Assembly (NCBI RefSeq): GCF_003217215.1
Contig: NZ_QJTD01000008.1
Coordinates: 1 to 59,598, forward strand
Origin: Winogradskyella epiphytica
GTDB lineage: Bacteria; Bacteroidota; Bacteroidia; Flavobacteriales; Flavobacteriaceae
Direction: 5' to 3'
DNA length: 59,598 bases
Within the stretch, counting starts at the first letter, position 1, and each line of letters opens with the position of its first letter. Positions 1 through 9,085 of the stretch are shown in pieces. Under the pieces are notes generated by a model. The model was not told where the DNA came from. It did not search any database and was given only the letters and a program-made list of their open reading frames with translations. The position numbers and the translations under genes were made by a program.

Positions 1-43
1 ATGCCTTCGAAAAATCTAGGTTTTTTGGAAAGAAAAAATTAAA

Positions 44-401
44 TTGTACCATAACCAATTAGCAACTTTTGTTGCGTTAAGGCCTTGAATGCACCAATGC
101 TTTAGGTTTAGATTTACTTTCAAAGCGTGAAGAGATTTCTGCGAATACCTTATCTGCGCCATTATATCCAAATCAAGTTAAGGGATCTAATTTTCTAAAA
201 GCAGTGAGTCAAGGAGGTATTATACTAGCAGGAGGACTTTTACCTGATTTAAAAAACAGTTACTTTAGAATTGGTCATATGGGATCCGTGAACAAAAGTG
301 ATTTATTAGCAACAATCGGAGCTATTGAATCAGCCTTAAAGACCAATGGCTATAACCATGATATCGGATCTGGAACCACTGAAATATTAAATCATTTCTG
401 A
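44..401 (+). pseudogene. C-terminal remnant of a class V (alanine-glyoxylate type) aminotransferase
   Basis: The frame ending at 401 reads through a stretch matching the C-terminal domain of class V PLP aminotransferases of the serine-pyruvate/alanine-glyoxylate group: LSAPLYPNQVKGSNF, then GIILAGGLLPDLKNSYFRIGHMG, the conserved 'agG...fRIGHMG' block near the end of the family. Going upstream this frame hits TAA at 78-80, but a neighbouring frame (44-85) continues with LYHNQLATFVALR, which fits the preceding helix, and the frame changes again near position 40. The gene therefore seems to carry at least one frameshift and is also cut by the left window edge. The catalytic lysine region would lie outside. 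A sequencing error in the homopolymer near 33-40 is an alternative to real decay. Confidence 0.6.
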
Positions 402-464
402 GTAAAACTAGATAACATACGGTTGTTAATTTATATGTTTTCAACCTAAGCACTTATTTAATAT

Positions 465-1904
465 ATGATTGATAAAATCAAAGCACTTGAAAAAACCTCT
501 CGGCTTTTAGATCCGCTTCAAAAGCAAAGAGATCAGTGGAACTCTCAAGTTTTACAATATTCTAATCGATTTATTAATGAGCTAAATACCACCAAGGCTT
601 TCGTAAACTCCAATGACAACGGCAAAGACATCTATGACTTAGACATCACAGAGGAAGCTACAGATTTATCTATTTTATTGAATAGCATAAGTACAAATAT
701 TGATAATGTTGGACTAAATCCTGCGTCAAGTGGTCATATGGGTTATATTCCGGGTGGTGGACTCTACCCATCGGCTTTAGGAGATTATATCGCGGCTGTT
801 AGCAATCGGTATGCCGGCGTATTTTATGCAGCTCCAGGTGCTGTGAGACTGGAGAACATGCTACTTCGCTGGATGTGTCGTCTTATGGGATATCCAGAAA
901 CCTCTATAGGTAATTTAACTTCAGGCGGCTCTATTGCCAATTTAGTTGCGATAGTTACAGCGCGCGAATCTTTTGATATCAAAGCTCGAGATTTCGACAA
1001 ATTAGTTATTTACCTTTCAGGTCAAGCCCACCATTCCATTCAAAAAGCAATTAAAATTGCAGGTCTGTCCGAAGCACACTTAAGATATATTCCATTAGAT
1101 GATGCTTTAAAACTTTCTGTAATTGATTTAGAAAAAGCAATTATTGAAGATAAGAAAAATGGCCTCATACCATTCTTTATCAATACGTCCTTTGGCACTA
1201 CTAATTCAGGAGCCATTGATCCATTAGAGCCGATTGCCAATATTGCACAAAAACACAATCTTTGGTTTCATGTAGACGCCGCTTATGGTGGTTTCTTTAA
1301 GTTGGTACCTGAAATGAAGTCGAAATTTAAGGGCATTGAAAAAGCCGACTCCATTACGCTCGATCCACATAAAACACTGTTCCTACCTTTCGGAACTGGT
1401 ACAATTCTTATAAAAAGTAAAGAAAAAGCCTTAAAAGCTCATCATTTCTTAGCCGACTATATGCAGGATGCTGTTCATGCCGATGAGGAGGTGTCTCCAG
1501 CGGATGTTTCTCCTGAACTCACCAAACATTTTAGAGGCCTGAGATTATGGTTACCCCTAAAACTATTTGGTTTAAAACCATTTAGAGCTTCATTAGAAGA
1601 AAAACTACTACTAACCCGTTATTTCTATAAGGAAATAAAACAGTTGGATGCTTATGAATTAGGCCCAAAACCTGAACTTTCTGTGGCTATGTTTAGATAT
1701 ATCCCGAAAAGCGGTGATGTCAATGCATTTAATAAAAAGTTGATTGAAGCGATCCAAAACGATGGTCGACTATTTCTTTCATCTACCACGATCAATGATG
1801 TATTTTGGATTCGTGTCGCTGTCGTCATATTTAGAACGCACCTAGAGGATATTGATTTATTATTAAAAATCATTAAAGAAAAGGTAGACGAGCTGAGCTC
1901 ATAA
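465..1904 (+). CDS. PLP-dependent group II decarboxylase (aromatic amino acid decarboxylase-like)
   Basis: A 479-residue protein of the pyridoxal-dependent decarboxylase family (group II: aromatic-L-amino-acid, glutamate and related decarboxylases). Visible marks are the substrate/cofactor loop NPASSGHMGYIPGGG (85-99), TSGGSIANL (152-160) for phosphate binding, His190 that stacks on the PLP ring, WFHVDAAYGG with Asp271 contacting the pyridine nitrogen, and LDPHK with the Schiff-base Lys303. Length is normal for the family. It probably decarboxylates an amino acid in the cytoplasm; the substrate cannot be told from sequence. It lies between the aminotransferase remnant and an amidohydrolase on the same strand, suggesting an amino-acid catabolic group. 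The ATG at 465 is the first in frame. Confidence 0.85.
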   Translation: MIDKIKALEKTSRLLDPLQKQRDQWNSQVLQYSNRFINELNTTKAFVNSNDNGKDIYDLDITEEATDLSILLNSISTNIDNVGLNPASSGHMGYIPGGGLYPSALGDYIAAVSNRYAGVFYAAPGAVRLENMLLRWMCRLMGYPETSIGNLTSGGSIANLVAIVTARESFDIKARDFDKLVIYLSGQAHHSIQKAIKIAGLSEAHLRYIPLDDALKLSVIDLEKAIIEDKKNGLIPFFINTSFGTTNSGAIDPLEPIANIAQKHNLWFHVDAAYGGFFKLVPEMKSKFKGIEKADSITLDPHKTLFLPFGTGTILIKSKEKALKAHHFLADYMQDAVHADEEVSPADVSPELTKHFRGLRLWLPLKLFGLKPFRASLEEKLLLTRYFYKEIKQLDAYELGPKPELSVAMFRYIPKSGDVNAFNKKLIEAIQNDGRLFLSSTTINDVFWIRVAVVIFRTHLEDIDLLLKIIKEKVDELSS

Positions 1905-2022
1905 GAAATTATTCTAGCTTATTATATGTGTTCATATATTTACTATTTTAGAAGCCTAACGGCCTTATTAAAACCAAAACTTACTTTCTATAAGTACCAG
2001 TAAAATCCACTTTATTCGAATT

Positions 2023-3768
2023 ATGCAAAAACAAACCTTAATTACAAACGGCTTATTCTTTTCAGGGTGCAAAGATGAAAAAGCAACAGTAAAGGACATT
2101 TTGATTAATGAGGATGGAACAATAGAGAAAATCGGATCCATTGAAACCACTGATAATCTGCATATTATTGATGCCAAAGGAAAATGGGTGGTTCCTGGTT
2201 TTATAGATTCACATACACATTACGATGCCGAACTTATAGCCTCTCCAGGTCTCAAGGAATCTGCTCGTCATGGCGTAACCTCGGTAATTTTGGGCAGTTG
2301 TTCAGTTAGTGCTATTTATAATTCACCCGAAGATGTTTCGGACTCCTTCACTCGAGTTGAAGCCATTCCAAGAGAGGTCATGCTTCCTTTGTTGAAAAAA
2401 GAAAAATCATGGACTAATGCTAAGGAATGGAAAGCCTACGTCAATAATCTTCCCTTAGGTATTAATGTAGCCTCATTTGTTGGTCATTCAGATTTAAGAA
2501 TGAAAGCTATGGGAATTGAGCGATCATTAAAGGATAATGAAACGGCTACTAAAAAAGAACAAGCAGCAATGTATAACATGCTGAATGAAGCATTAGATGA
2601 AGGCTTCATTGGTTTATCTACTATGGACAACCCTTGGGACAAAATGGATGGTGACCGCTATTGGTCGCACAAAACACCGTCTTTCTATTCCTCATGGAAA
2701 GAACGAAAAAATCTTATAGAATTGCTTCGTAGTAGAGATGCCATATTACAAGGCGCTCCAAATCTTGTAACTAGGGTAAATGCACTCAACTATATGTTTT
2801 CTAGTTCTGGATGGTTTAGAAAACCACTAAAAACGACGATGATTGCCATGATGGATTTAATTGGCGATAGATATATTTTCCCTTTAATTTCATTCGGTAG
2901 TAAAGTTATAAACACTTTAGGTAATGCAAACTTTAGGATGCAGTCCCCACCTGTACCATTCACCGTTTATTACGATGGTGTAGATTCTGTGATGTTCGAA
3001 GAATTTCCAAGTGGTGAAGCAATGAGACATCTCTCCAAAAATCTAGAGGAACGCAATGAGATGATTAAAGATTCTGACTTTAGAGCCTCTTTTAAGAAAG
3101 AAATAAAGAAGAAATTCGCCCCTAAGGTTTGGCATAAGGACTTAAGTAAAGCGGTAATCTTAGAATCACCAGATACTACTATGATAGGTAAGAACTTTTA
3201 TGAACTTGCCGAAGAACATCAGCAACATCCCGTAGATTACTTTTTAGATAATATCATTCAATATGATAAAAAAATAAGATGGACCACAACAATAGCCAAT
3301 GATAGAATTGAAAAATATGGTCTTATATACAATCACAAACATAATTTGATCAGTTTCTCTGATGCTAGTGCCCATTTAAATAATATGGCCTTCTATAACT
3401 TCCCATTAAAAATGATAAAGGTGGTACAGGAATCTATTGTTAAAGGTGAACCAATTATGACTATGGAGAAATGTATTTGGCGATTGACAAAAGAACAAAG
3501 TGATTGGTTTGGATTAGATACGGGCTATCTTGCTGAAGGTAAAATAGCAGATTTAGCCATTATTGATCCTCATAAATTTGACGCCATTACAGAAACCGTT
3601 GAAATGGGACAGATTAAAGAGTTTAACAACTACGACAGACTGGTCAATAGAAATGAAGGCACAGTATCAAGAGTAATGGTTGGAGGAAAAACTATCTTTG
3701 AAAACGAACACTTTGTTTCAGATTATGCTACTAGCCGAAAGTATGGTAGATTTTTAGAGAAAATATAA
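2023..3768 (+). CDS. N-acyl-D-amino-acid deacylase family amidohydrolase
   Basis: A 581-residue metal-dependent hydrolase of the amidohydrolase superfamily, closest in layout to D-aminoacylases/N-acyl-D-amino-acid deacylases. An N-terminal beta segment leads to VVPGFIDSHTHYDAE, which holds the metal-binding HxH pair (His64, His66); SFVGHSDLR and FSDASAHLNN fit later metal and catalytic positions. The C-terminal GYLAEGKIADLAIIDPHKF is the standard return to the small beta-sandwich domain. It likely removes an acyl group from an N-acyl amino acid or a related amide in the cytoplasm. The preceding decarboxylase and following AraC gene run the same way, with a 36-bp gap to the latter, so they may be co-regulated. 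Substrate is not assignable. Confidence 0.8.
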   Translation: MQKQTLITNGLFFSGCKDEKATVKDILINEDGTIEKIGSIETTDNLHIIDAKGKWVVPGFIDSHTHYDAELIASPGLKESARHGVTSVILGSCSVSAIYNSPEDVSDSFTRVEAIPREVMLPLLKKEKSWTNAKEWKAYVNNLPLGINVASFVGHSDLRMKAMGIERSLKDNETATKKEQAAMYNMLNEALDEGFIGLSTMDNPWDKMDGDRYWSHKTPSFYSSWKERKNLIELLRSRDAILQGAPNLVTRVNALNYMFSSSGWFRKPLKTTMIAMMDLIGDRYIFPLISFGSKVINTLGNANFRMQSPPVPFTVYYDGVDSVMFEEFPSGEAMRHLSKNLEERNEMIKDSDFRASFKKEIKKKFAPKVWHKDLSKAVILESPDTTMIGKNFYELAEEHQQHPVDYFLDNIIQYDKKIRWTTTIANDRIEKYGLIYNHKHNLISFSDASAHLNNMAFYNFPLKMIKVVQESIVKGEPIMTMEKCIWRLTKEQSDWFGLDTGYLAEGKIADLAIIDPHKFDAITETVEMGQIKEFNNYDRLVNRNEGTVSRVMVGGKTIFENEHFVSDYATSRKYGRFLEKI

Positions 3769-3804
3769 CCCTTCAATCAAATTATTTTGAAACCTCAATA
3801 AATA

Positions 3805-4680
3805 ATGGACAGCGTCAAAACATATCAAAAAGTAAATCATGCCGAAGAAAGCGTAAATTTTGGCATTTCTAAAATGGAAGATATTTACACCAAACGCAAT
3901 GGAGAGGTTGATGAACCCCACAGACATAATTATTATACGGTTTTAATAGTCAACCAAGCAAAGGGACAACACAATATAGACTTTAACACTTATGATCTTT
4001 CCAACCAGCAAGTATTTTTTGTTGCCCCAGGGCAAGTGCATCAGGTAGTTGAATCGGAGAAATCTTTTGGATATGCCATGACTTTTTCAAATCAGTTTTT
4101 AGTTGAAAACTCCATTCGACTTTCTTTTATTGATAGCTTAAACCTCTTTAACAATTACGGTCAAAGTCCTCCCCTAACCCCAAGCAAAGAAAAATTTGAT
4201 ACTATTGAACATTATTCCGATCAAATTTTTAAACTATTTCATAGTGATACAAACATGAAACTACTATCTATAGGTGCTTATTTAAAGCTTTTACTTATAG
4301 AATGTAATAATATTTGTTCTATCAACCCTATAGAATCGGATGTGGATACTACGGGTGACAACTTAATCAGGAAGTTTAAAAAATCTGTAGAAAATCACTA
4401 TAAGGTAGAACACTCTACAAGCTTTTATGCAAACGAGTTGTATATCACACCAGATCATTTAAATAGAACGGTAAAATCTAAACTTGGAAAAACTGCTAAA
4501 GATTATATTCAAGCACGAATAATTACAGAGGCTAAACGACTGTTGTATTTTACAGATTTAACCAACAAAGAAGTGGCCTATGAATTAGGTTTTAATGAAC
4601 CTGCTAATTTTAGTGCTTTTTTTAAAAAACACACACAAATATCCCCATCTAGCTTCAAGAAAAAGGAGCAAAATTCTTAA
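3805..4680 (+). CDS. AraC-family transcriptional regulator with N-terminal cupin
   Basis: A 291-residue regulator. The N-terminal half is an AraC-type cupin sensor (DEPHRHNYYTVLIVNQAKG, then FFVAPGQVHQV), expected to bind a small ligand. The C-terminal ~100 residues contain two helix-turn-helix units, with ANELYITPDHLNRTVKS as the first recognition region and EVAYELGFNEPANFSAFFKK as the conserved second HTH. It follows the amidohydrolase gene by 36 bp on the same strand, so that gene and the decarboxylase are plausible targets. The effector is unknown. Confidence 0.85.
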   Translation: MDSVKTYQKVNHAEESVNFGISKMEDIYTKRNGEVDEPHRHNYYTVLIVNQAKGQHNIDFNTYDLSNQQVFFVAPGQVHQVVESEKSFGYAMTFSNQFLVENSIRLSFIDSLNLFNNYGQSPPLTPSKEKFDTIEHYSDQIFKLFHSDTNMKLLSIGAYLKLLLIECNNICSINPIESDVDTTGDNLIRKFKKSVENHYKVEHSTSFYANELYITPDHLNRTVKSKLGKTAKDYIQARIITEAKRLLYFTDLTNKEVAYELGFNEPANFSAFFKKHTQISPSSFKKKEQNS

Positions 4681-4740
4681 ATATCGGATTTTCATAAGTC
4701 TATCCCTCTTTTTCATATTCCACAGATTTCTAATCGGTTA

Positions 4741-4748
4741 TATATTTG
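4741..4748 (+). promoter_or_regulatory. Bacteroidota-type -7 promoter element before the pirin gene
   Basis: TATATTTG matches the Bacteroidota -7 consensus TAnnTTTG and lies 22 bp ahead of the ATG at 4771. No clear TTG -33 box is seen at the usual spacing, so the call rests on the -7 match and its position. Confidence 0.4.
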
Positions 4749-4770
4749 TACCATACTTAAAGCAAATACT

Positions 4771-5649
4771 ATGAATCGTAAAAAGTTTATTAAAAATGTT
4801 TTGTTAACAGGTGTTGTTGGCGCGATTGCTCCTCAAGTACTTAAGACAGAAAATAGTAAACCTAAAACATCAACTTACGATACATTGATGCAACGAGTAG
4901 GATTTAATCATTTACCTAATAAAAATATAAAGACTATGAACACAATAATTCACAAAGCAGAGACAAGAGGACACGCAAATCACGGTTGGTTAAACTCACA
5001 CCATACATTTAGTTTCGCTAATTACCATAATCCAGAGCGTATGCATTTTGGCGTACTACGTGTACTAAATGATGATACAGTTGCCGCAGGAATGGGCTTT
5101 GGAACACATCCACACGACAATATGGAAATTATTTCCATACCTTTAGAAGGCGATCTAGAGCATAAAGACAGTATGGGTAACGTTGCTGTAATTAAAGAAG
5201 GTGACGTGCAAGTATTGAGTGCTGGTACAGGAATCACGCATTCAGAATACAACAAAAACAAAGACAAGGAAGTGAAATTCCTTCAGATTTGGGTTTTCCC
5301 TAAAGAGAAAAATGTTGAACCTCGTTACGATCAAATTTCAATACGAGATATTGCTAAAGACAACAAGTTTTATCAAGTACTTTCTCCTAACAAAGACGAT
5401 CAAGGTGTGTGGATTAATCAAGATGCTTGGTTTCATATAGGAAAGTTTGAAAAAGGAAAATCAGATGAATACAAAATCAAAAAAGAAGGAAATGGCGTTT
5501 ACGCATTCATACTTGAAGGTGAGGTAGAAATCAATGACACTAAACTTTCTAAGAGAGATGGTATGGGTATTTGGGACACAGATAGCCTTAATGTAAAAGC
5601 CACAGAAAACGCACGTGTATTACTTATGGAAGTTCCAATGTCCATGTAA
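4771..5649 (+). CDS. Pirin family bicupin protein with an N-terminal leader
   Basis: A 292-residue protein whose residues ~56-292 are a complete pirin/YhaK-type bicupin: HGWLNSHHTFSF, GVLRVLNDD, then the metal-site block with THPHDNMEI and, further on, ITHSEYN, giving the His/His/His/Glu ligands. Cytoplasmic pirins begin near the internal Met at 4936 (MNTIIHKAETRG). Here about 55 residues precede it, starting NRKKFIKNVLLTGVVGAIAPQ, which resembles a Tat-like or Sec export leader, although the twin arginine is Arg-Lys-Lys. A promoter-like element 22 bp upstream of 4771 supports the longer start. Some pirins have quercetinase activity; the role here is open. YceI follows on the same strand. Confidence 0.8.
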   Translation: MNRKKFIKNVLLTGVVGAIAPQVLKTENSKPKTSTYDTLMQRVGFNHLPNKNIKTMNTIIHKAETRGHANHGWLNSHHTFSFANYHNPERMHFGVLRVLNDDTVAAGMGFGTHPHDNMEIISIPLEGDLEHKDSMGNVAVIKEGDVQVLSAGTGITHSEYNKNKDKEVKFLQIWVFPKEKNVEPRYDQISIRDIAKDNKFYQVLSPNKDDQGVWINQDAWFHIGKFEKGKSDEYKIKKEGNGVYAFILEGEVEINDTKLSKRDGMGIWDTDSLNVKATENARVLLMEVPMSM

Positions 5650-5742
5650 TACCAGCTTTAAAGAGGAATTAAAATAAAGAATGGTTACAACTTATAACCA
5701 AAACACAAACAAGATAAATATTAACAATTAAAACATATAAAG

Positions 5743-6264
5743 ATGAGTAAGAACACAAACTACTCATTAGACAACGCACATTCAGAAATAGCTTTCAAAG
5801 TGAAGCACATGATGATTTCAACAGTAACAGGTCACTTCGAAGATTTTGAAGCAACTGCTAAAACTGATGGAGACGATTTTAAAAATGCAGACTTTTCATT
5901 TAGTGCTAAAACAGCATCTATCAATACTAAAAACAAAGATAGAGATGCACATTTAAGATCAGATGATTTCTTCAACGCTGAAAAATTCCCTGAAATGAAA
6001 TTCGTTTCAAAATCGTTTGATGGTAAAAAATTAGTAGGAGATTTAACGATAAGAGACATCACGAAAGAAGTTGTTTTAGACGCCGAATTAAATGGTGTAG
6101 CAGAAGATCCTTACGGACAAACCAAAGCTGGATTTGAAATGACTGGCACTATTAACAGAAAAGACTTCAACTTAACTTGGAGTGCTGTTACTGAAGCAGG
6201 AAGTATCGTTGTTTCTGACAAAGTAAAAATGGTTGTAAATGTACAATTCACAAAACAAGCTTAA
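5743..6264 (+). CDS. YceI family protein
   Basis: A 173-residue YceI-like protein, a lipocalin-like beta-barrel family known to bind polyisoprenoid lipids. The family signature is seen at the start (YSLDNAHSEIAFKVKHMMISTVTGHFEDF) and in the middle (FFNAEKFPEMKFVSK, VVLDAELNG, GFEMTGTINRKDFNLTW). No signal peptide is visible, so it is probably cytoplasmic, unlike E. coli YceI. It sits 93 bp after the pirin gene and is closed by a strong terminator at 6301. Confidence 0.9.
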   Translation: MSKNTNYSLDNAHSEIAFKVKHMMISTVTGHFEDFEATAKTDGDDFKNADFSFSAKTASINTKNKDRDAHLRSDDFFNAEKFPEMKFVSKSFDGKKLVGDLTIRDITKEVVLDAELNGVAEDPYGQTKAGFEMTGTINRKDFNLTWSAVTEAGSIVVSDKVKMVVNVQFTKQA

Positions 6265-6300
6265 ATTTTAAATAGATTACACCCTAATTAAGCTAACTTA

Positions 6301-6334
6301 AACGGTCAGGTATCAAACTCTGACCGTTTTTTAT
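6301..6334 (+). terminator. Intrinsic terminator after yceI
   Basis: A perfect 9-bp stem AACGGTCAG (6301-6309) / CTGACCGTT (6320-6328) with a 10-nt loop is followed by a run of T. It lies 37 bp downstream of the YceI stop codon and ends that transcript. Confidence 0.9.
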
Positions 6335-6361
6335 TTTATAAAAATAAATTGTGGAATTGTA

Positions 6362-6369
6362 TAGATTTG
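6362..6369 (+). promoter_or_regulatory. Possible -7 promoter element for the MliC-like gene
   Basis: TAGATTTG fits TAnnTTTG and lies just downstream of the yceI terminator, 62 bp before the next ATG (6432), where a new promoter is needed. No good -33 box at the usual spacing. Confidence 0.35.
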
Positions 6370-6431
6370 GCAGAGTATTTGCGACTTATAAGAGCAGAAA
6401 TAAAACTTAATTTTAAAAACTAAATTAAAAA

Positions 6432-7004
6432 ATGACAAAGAATATTTTAACAATCACCATGCTTTCAGCATTAGTATTAAACTCATGTAAAGACGCGCCT
6501 CAACAGGAAAACGTTGACGTAAAAGAAACCGTTGAGCAAGTTGCGGATGATTTTGTTACAACAACTACCGTGAACAAAGATGGTGAGGAATTAGAAATTG
6601 TATTTAATAATACAAAAGGAACGGCAACTCTTGTTTTTGATGGAGAGACGATCGATTTACAACAGAAGAAATCGGCATCTGGATTTTGGTATGCAAATGA
6701 CAACTATGAATTAAGAGGAAAGGGAAATGATATCCAATTAAAAAAAGGTGATGAGATTGTTTTTGAACACCAAGATGATATCGTACAATCTTCATTGAAG
6801 GATGACAAAGGACAAACATTAGATTTGACTTTCAACAATACCGAAGGTACGGCTAAAGCTTACCTTAATGGTGGCGAACAAATCGACCTAGTTGCTGAGA
6901 AAGCAGCATCAGGAATTTGGTATAAAAATGACACTTACGAATTAAGAGGAAAAGGTGATAAATTGGAATTAACTAAAGACGGTAAAACCGTTTTTAAGAA
7001 CTAA
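6432..7004 (+). CDS. Lipoprotein with two tandem MliC-like domains
   Basis: A 190-residue lipoprotein: short hydrophobic leader ending LVLNSCKDA gives the lipobox cysteine at residue 19. The mature part is a clear internal duplication: each half contains FNNTxGTAx, a (G/A)SGxWYxND segment, YELRGKG and a final K-x-G-x-x-VF. This pattern fits the MliC/PliC fold (membrane-bound inhibitors of C-type lysozyme), where the SGxxYxN(x)YELRGKG segment forms the inhibitory loop. A double-domain form is larger than the usual single-domain MliC. It is flanked by intrinsic terminators on both sides, so it is a single-gene unit. Role in resisting host or grazer lysozyme is an inference. Confidence 0.75.
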   Translation: MTKNILTITMLSALVLNSCKDAPQQENVDVKETVEQVADDFVTTTTVNKDGEELEIVFNNTKGTATLVFDGETIDLQQKKSASGFWYANDNYELRGKGNDIQLKKGDEIVFEHQDDIVQSSLKDDKGQTLDLTFNNTEGTAKAYLNGGEQIDLVAEKAASGIWYKNDTYELRGKGDKLELTKDGKTVFKN

Positions 7005-7030
7005 ACATAATTCTCTTTTAGATTATATAT

Positions 7031-7070
7031 ACAAAACGGTTTGAGTTCAACTCAAACCGTTTTGTATTTT
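7031..7070 (+). terminator. Strong intrinsic terminator
   Basis: A perfect 16-bp stem, 7031-7046 with 7050-7065 (arms begin ACAAAACGGTTTGAG), closes on a 3-nt loop. Poly-A on one side and T-rich sequence on the other allow termination in either direction. It lies 27 bp after the MliC-like gene. Confidence 0.9.
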
Positions 7071-7114
7071 AGAACCGGATTTAAGAAAAGAATTTAAACT
7101 TTTAATGGGTAAAT

Positions 7115-7675
7115 ATGATAACTAAATACGTTTTGTACTTATTTCTATTTTCAGTGACCTTTACATATGGTCAATTTGTCCCATCGAGTCAAAACCCTAA
7201 ATTCAACTCTAGCATAAACCCCAAGTATACCACAAGTATAAATCCAAAATACAATTCTCGAATTAACCCAAAGTACAATCCGAGTATAAATCCAAATTAT
7301 TCGTCGGATATTAACCCGAAGTATTCATCCCATATTAACCCAAAATATAATTCTAAGATAAACCCTGAGTTTAATTCGGAAATAAATCCAAAGTATAACT
7401 CTAAACTTAAACCATCTAATGGACCTTGGGATGGAATGTATATGTTTGACGAAGAAGCTAATCTCATCGGTTTTTTAGTATATGCTAATTCTGATATGTA
7501 TTTATTGTATGATATTCAGAATAAATGGAAAGGTTACTTTGTTCGCTCAAATTCTAATTTTAATTTATTTTCACTTGATGCTGAATGGACAGGACAATAT
7601 CTATGCTCTGATTCAAAAAATGGATTTAACTTATTTAATCCAAATGGTGAATGGACAGGTTCCTATGTGAAATAG
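7115..7675 (+). CDS. Secreted protein with nine INPKYNS-type octapeptide repeats
   Basis: A 186-residue protein with a Sec signal peptide (MITKYVLYLFLFSVTFTYG). Residues ~22-100 are an array of 8-residue units of consensus INPKYNSx (INPKYTTS, INPKYNSR, INPKYNPS, INPNYSSD, INPKYSSH and so on), ending LKPSNGPW. The rest (~100-186) consists of about four short repeats with aromatic-glycine turns (WDGMYMFDEEANLIGFLV, WKGYFVR, WTGQYLC, WTGSYVK), resembling small beta-hairpin repeats. I do not recognise a named family. The tyrosine-rich polar array looks like a flexible surface stalk or adhesive segment; this is inference only. Confidence 0.75.
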   Translation: MITKYVLYLFLFSVTFTYGQFVPSSQNPKFNSSINPKYTTSINPKYNSRINPKYNPSINPNYSSDINPKYSSHINPKYNSKINPEFNSEINPKYNSKLKPSNGPWDGMYMFDEEANLIGFLVYANSDMYLLYDIQNKWKGYFVRSNSNFNLFSLDAEWTGQYLCSDSKNGFNLFNPNGEWTGSYVK

Positions 7676-7820
7676 CAATTAAATTTATAGGTTGATAAAA
7701 ATTATTTTCCTTCAGTATTATATTATATCTATATTTAGAATCTAAATTCCTAAACATAATAAGCTAAACCTATTAGTTCATCGATTATCATCGAATTAAA
7801 AAGAAGTTTAAGTAATACTC

Positions 7821-8228
7821 ATGACCAATCCCATTAAGGAGCTCATTTTGAAATTTGGCATTCCTAGCCTCGCCATAATTATAATTATAGTTCATTTCGG
7901 GTTTGCTTGCAATAAAAACCTCAGCAAATGGAAAGGTGGAGGCTATGGCATGTATACGGATATACATTACTACTATAATAAAATTCATATTTCAGGAATG
8001 TCCGTTGATTCCTTAGTTAAGGATAATGACGAAATGAAGGAAACTCTCGGTACTTTGATGCTTATGCCTAATAAGAGTAACCTAAAAAAGTCCGGTGAAT
8101 TAATTTTAAGCACAACTCAAAAAGATAGCATTCATATTCAAATATGGAAACCTGTTATTAATTCTAAGCAAGGTATATATAGTAGAGAGTTAATAGATGA
8201 AATCCATTTAAAAAATACAGACTTTTGA
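7821..8228 (+). CDS. Hypothetical membrane-anchored protein
   Basis: A 135-residue protein with one N-terminal transmembrane helix (SLAIIIIIVHFGFAC, ~16-30) followed by a soluble, probably periplasmic domain of about 100 residues (KWKGGGYGMYTDIHYYYN). No family recognised. Its stop overlaps the start of the next gene (TTGA), which points to translational coupling and a joint role with that multi-pass protein. Confidence 0.65.
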   Translation: MTNPIKELILKFGIPSLAIIIIIVHFGFACNKNLSKWKGGGYGMYTDIHYYYNKIHISGMSVDSLVKDNDEMKETLGTLMLMPNKSNLKKSGELILSTTQKDSIHIQIWKPVINSKQGIYSRELIDEIHLKNTDF

Positions 8229-9079
8229 GCTATTTATTAAACATTAAGTCCAAATTAAAAGATTCAAGTGCACTTGCCATTCAATTACTCTTATTAATTC
8301 TTGGATCCTACTGTTTTATTATGGTTGAAGAGAATCGGAAATGGAAAGCACTAATTCTATTAATAGGAGGAATTAGTTATTTTCTATCGCGTAATAGGAA
8401 AAATCACCCTATTATCTGGATTACTTTATTCGCGCTACTACTTGAAGATCTCATTCATGACTATTTTTGGTTAGCAAACCACCATTTTTTATTAACGTTT
8501 ATGGTGCTTTCAGTGATAGCATTTCACTATCACAAACGTGGAGATTATCTATTTAAAAATATACAAATTCTATTAGTTATTGTAGTTATAACATCAGTTT
8601 TTCAAAAACTTATGTCGCGGCAATTTATCAGTGGAGATTTCTATTATTTTATGATAAATCAAGGCGCTTTATTCCGGAAATTTATCAATTTCTTTCCAGA
8701 AAGCGTAGAGATTATTAAGAGTAATTCAGCAAACCTTACAAACTTTCAAGCTACAAATCCAAACGAACATCAAAGCCTTATAATACGCGACATTTTTCCA
8801 AAAGTTAACTTCTATAGTCAAATTTTTGTTTGGCTTACTATCATAATAGAATCAGCCGTTGCTATAGCAATACTATTCAAACCTAAAAGCGTATGGTCAC
8901 ACCTAATACTTGCAATGATGATTATTGGAATTCTTGCCACTCGATTTGAGACTGGTTTTATGGCCTTACTGGCCATCTGTGGTGTGTTTTTATGTAATAA
9001 TATCTATCTAAAAGTAGTGTATACCTTAATTTCGGTAAGTTGTTTTGTATTAATTGTCACAAGGATTGGATATCATTAG
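8225..9079 (+). CDS. Multi-pass membrane protein of unknown function
   Basis: A 284-residue protein with about seven or eight hydrophobic segments (for example LLLLILGSYCFIMV, ALILLIGGISYFL, IWITLFALLLEDLI, ILLVIVVITSVF, SHLILAMMIIGILA and FMALLAICGVFLC). The start is a TTG overlapping the preceding stop (TTGA at 8225-8228), with no ATG nearby in frame. The layout recalls DoxX/HTTM-like integral proteins of Bacteroidota, but no motif confirms this. The neighbour on the 3' side is convergent and only 6 bp away. Confidence 0.6.
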   Translation: MSYLLNIKSKLKDSSALAIQLLLLILGSYCFIMVEENRKWKALILLIGGISYFLSRNRKNHPIIWITLFALLLEDLIHDYFWLANHHFLLTFMVLSVIAFHYHKRGDYLFKNIQILLVIVVITSVFQKLMSRQFISGDFYYFMINQGALFRKFINFFPESVEIIKSNSANLTNFQATNPNEHQSLIIRDIFPKVNFYSQIFVWLTIIIESAVAIAILFKPKSVWSHLILAMMIIGILATRFETGFMALLAICGVFLCNNIYLKVVYTLISVSCFVLIVTRIGYH

Positions 9080-9085
9080 ACAACC

